A stretch of DNA of 5,459 nucleotides from Planctomycetota bacterium (lineage in GTDB: Bacteria; Planctomycetota; Planctomycetia; Isosphaerales; Isosphaeraceae). How positions within the stretch are numbered: the stretch's first letter is position 1; each line of letters starts with the position of its first letter. The notes under the pieces were generated by a model. It did no database searches, was not told the DNA's origin, and worked only from the letters and a program-made list of their open reading frames with translations. This document shows, one piece after another, positions 5,290-5,459 of the stretch. The DNA lies in assembly GCA_021778575.1 (NCBI GenBank), contig JAJYCH010000379.1, forward strand, positions 1 through 5,459. Direction: 5' to 3'. Position numbers and translations under genes: made by a program.

Positions 5290-5459
5290 TTACTTGCCGT
5301 CACGCCAGAGCCAGCGGAGCGAGTCGGGCAAGATCGAACCGCCCTGCTTGCCGTTGTGGGCGCCATCGCCGAAAACGAACTGATAGTCGTATTTCTTGAA
5401 CTTCAAAGCGGCCGCCATCTGCTGGTTCCCCAGCGGCCAGTTGCCGTGTTCGTTGTCGA
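5290..5459 (-). CDS. Enterochelin-esterase-like alpha/beta hydrolase, C-terminal end (5' truncated by window)
   Basis: Fifty-five residues and the stop TAA (5292-5290) are visible; the rest lies beyond the window. The sequence [23 protein letters not shown] is followed by [13 protein letters not shown] and ends [10 protein letters not shown]. This matches the C-terminus of the esterase D/enterochelin-esterase (Fes-like) family common in planctomycetes, often exported and sometimes fused to a gluconolactonase-type (SMP-30) domain. The His of GDGAHN (codon 5356-5358) is the expected catalytic histidine of the Ser-Asp-His triad; the nucleophile Ser would lie upstream, out of view. The substrate is probably an ester of a sugar, siderophore or xenobiotic, but cannot be told from this end. 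It converges on the FKBP gene across the shared hairpin. Confidence 0.75.
   Translation of the reverse strand, partial: DNEHGNWPLGNQQMAAALKFKKYDYQFVFGDGAHNGKQGGSILPDSLRWLWRDGK

Noticed and set aside
4452..5366. Long open frame on the minus strand opposite the FKBP gene
   Set aside because: It is antisense to a clear FKBP with signal peptide and active-site residues, crosses the hairpin terminator, and shows no recognisable domain; GC-rich codon bias creates such shadow frames.

Overview
The window is GC-rich bacterial chromosome with dense coding and strong G/C third-position bias. The mix of products suggests a planctomycete, most like the Isosphaeraceae: a uronate-isomerase-like protein, an excisionase-type HTH fused to a receiver domain, an HDOD-histidine kinase fusion, an exported FKBP and an enterochelin-esterase-like hydrolase. 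That placement is inference from protein style; there is no rRNA or other marker here.

Layout. Positions 1-762 (+) hold the C-terminal part of a glucuronate-isomerase-like enzyme. A 416-base gap follows, containing a perfect-consensus sigma-70 promoter (TTGACA-N16-TATAAT, 908-935) and a leader of about 240 nt. That promoter should drive a two-gene signalling operon: a response regulator with an N-terminal MerR/excisionase-like HTH and a C-terminal receiver (1179-1760), then a soluble HDOD/GAF-like/HisKA/HATPase sensor kinase (1805-3811, or from 1757 if a TTG start is used). A small HNH-nuclease-like zinc protein lies on the opposite strand (3808-4107), and its stop codon overlaps the kinase stop in one CTAG tetranucleotide. 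The divergent gap 4108-4475 is less GC-rich. It carries three exact copies of a 9-mer (TCGTCAAAA, one inverted) and a terminator-like hairpin in the leader of the next gene. That gene (4476-5183, +) encodes an exported FkpA/Mip-type peptidyl-prolyl isomerase. A long hairpin at 5207-5265 separates it from the C-terminal end of an esterase on the minus strand (5290-5459), and probably terminates both convergent transcripts.

How the parts work together. The regulator and kinase are very likely cognate: the kinase has all its catalytic boxes, and the regulator has an intact phospho-acceptor Asp and a DNA-binding head. The kinase has no membrane segment, so it should sense a cytoplasmic signal through its HDOD and GAF-like regions. 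The flanking metabolic genes (uronate isomerase, esterase) and the periplasmic foldase look like ordinary housekeeping or accessory genes with no evident link to the signalling pair. I see no mobile element, CRISPR array, tRNA or rRNA. The least ordinary signals are the unusual two-component pair with its perfect promoter, the orphan HNH protein, and the repeated 9-mer around the FKBP promoter region.
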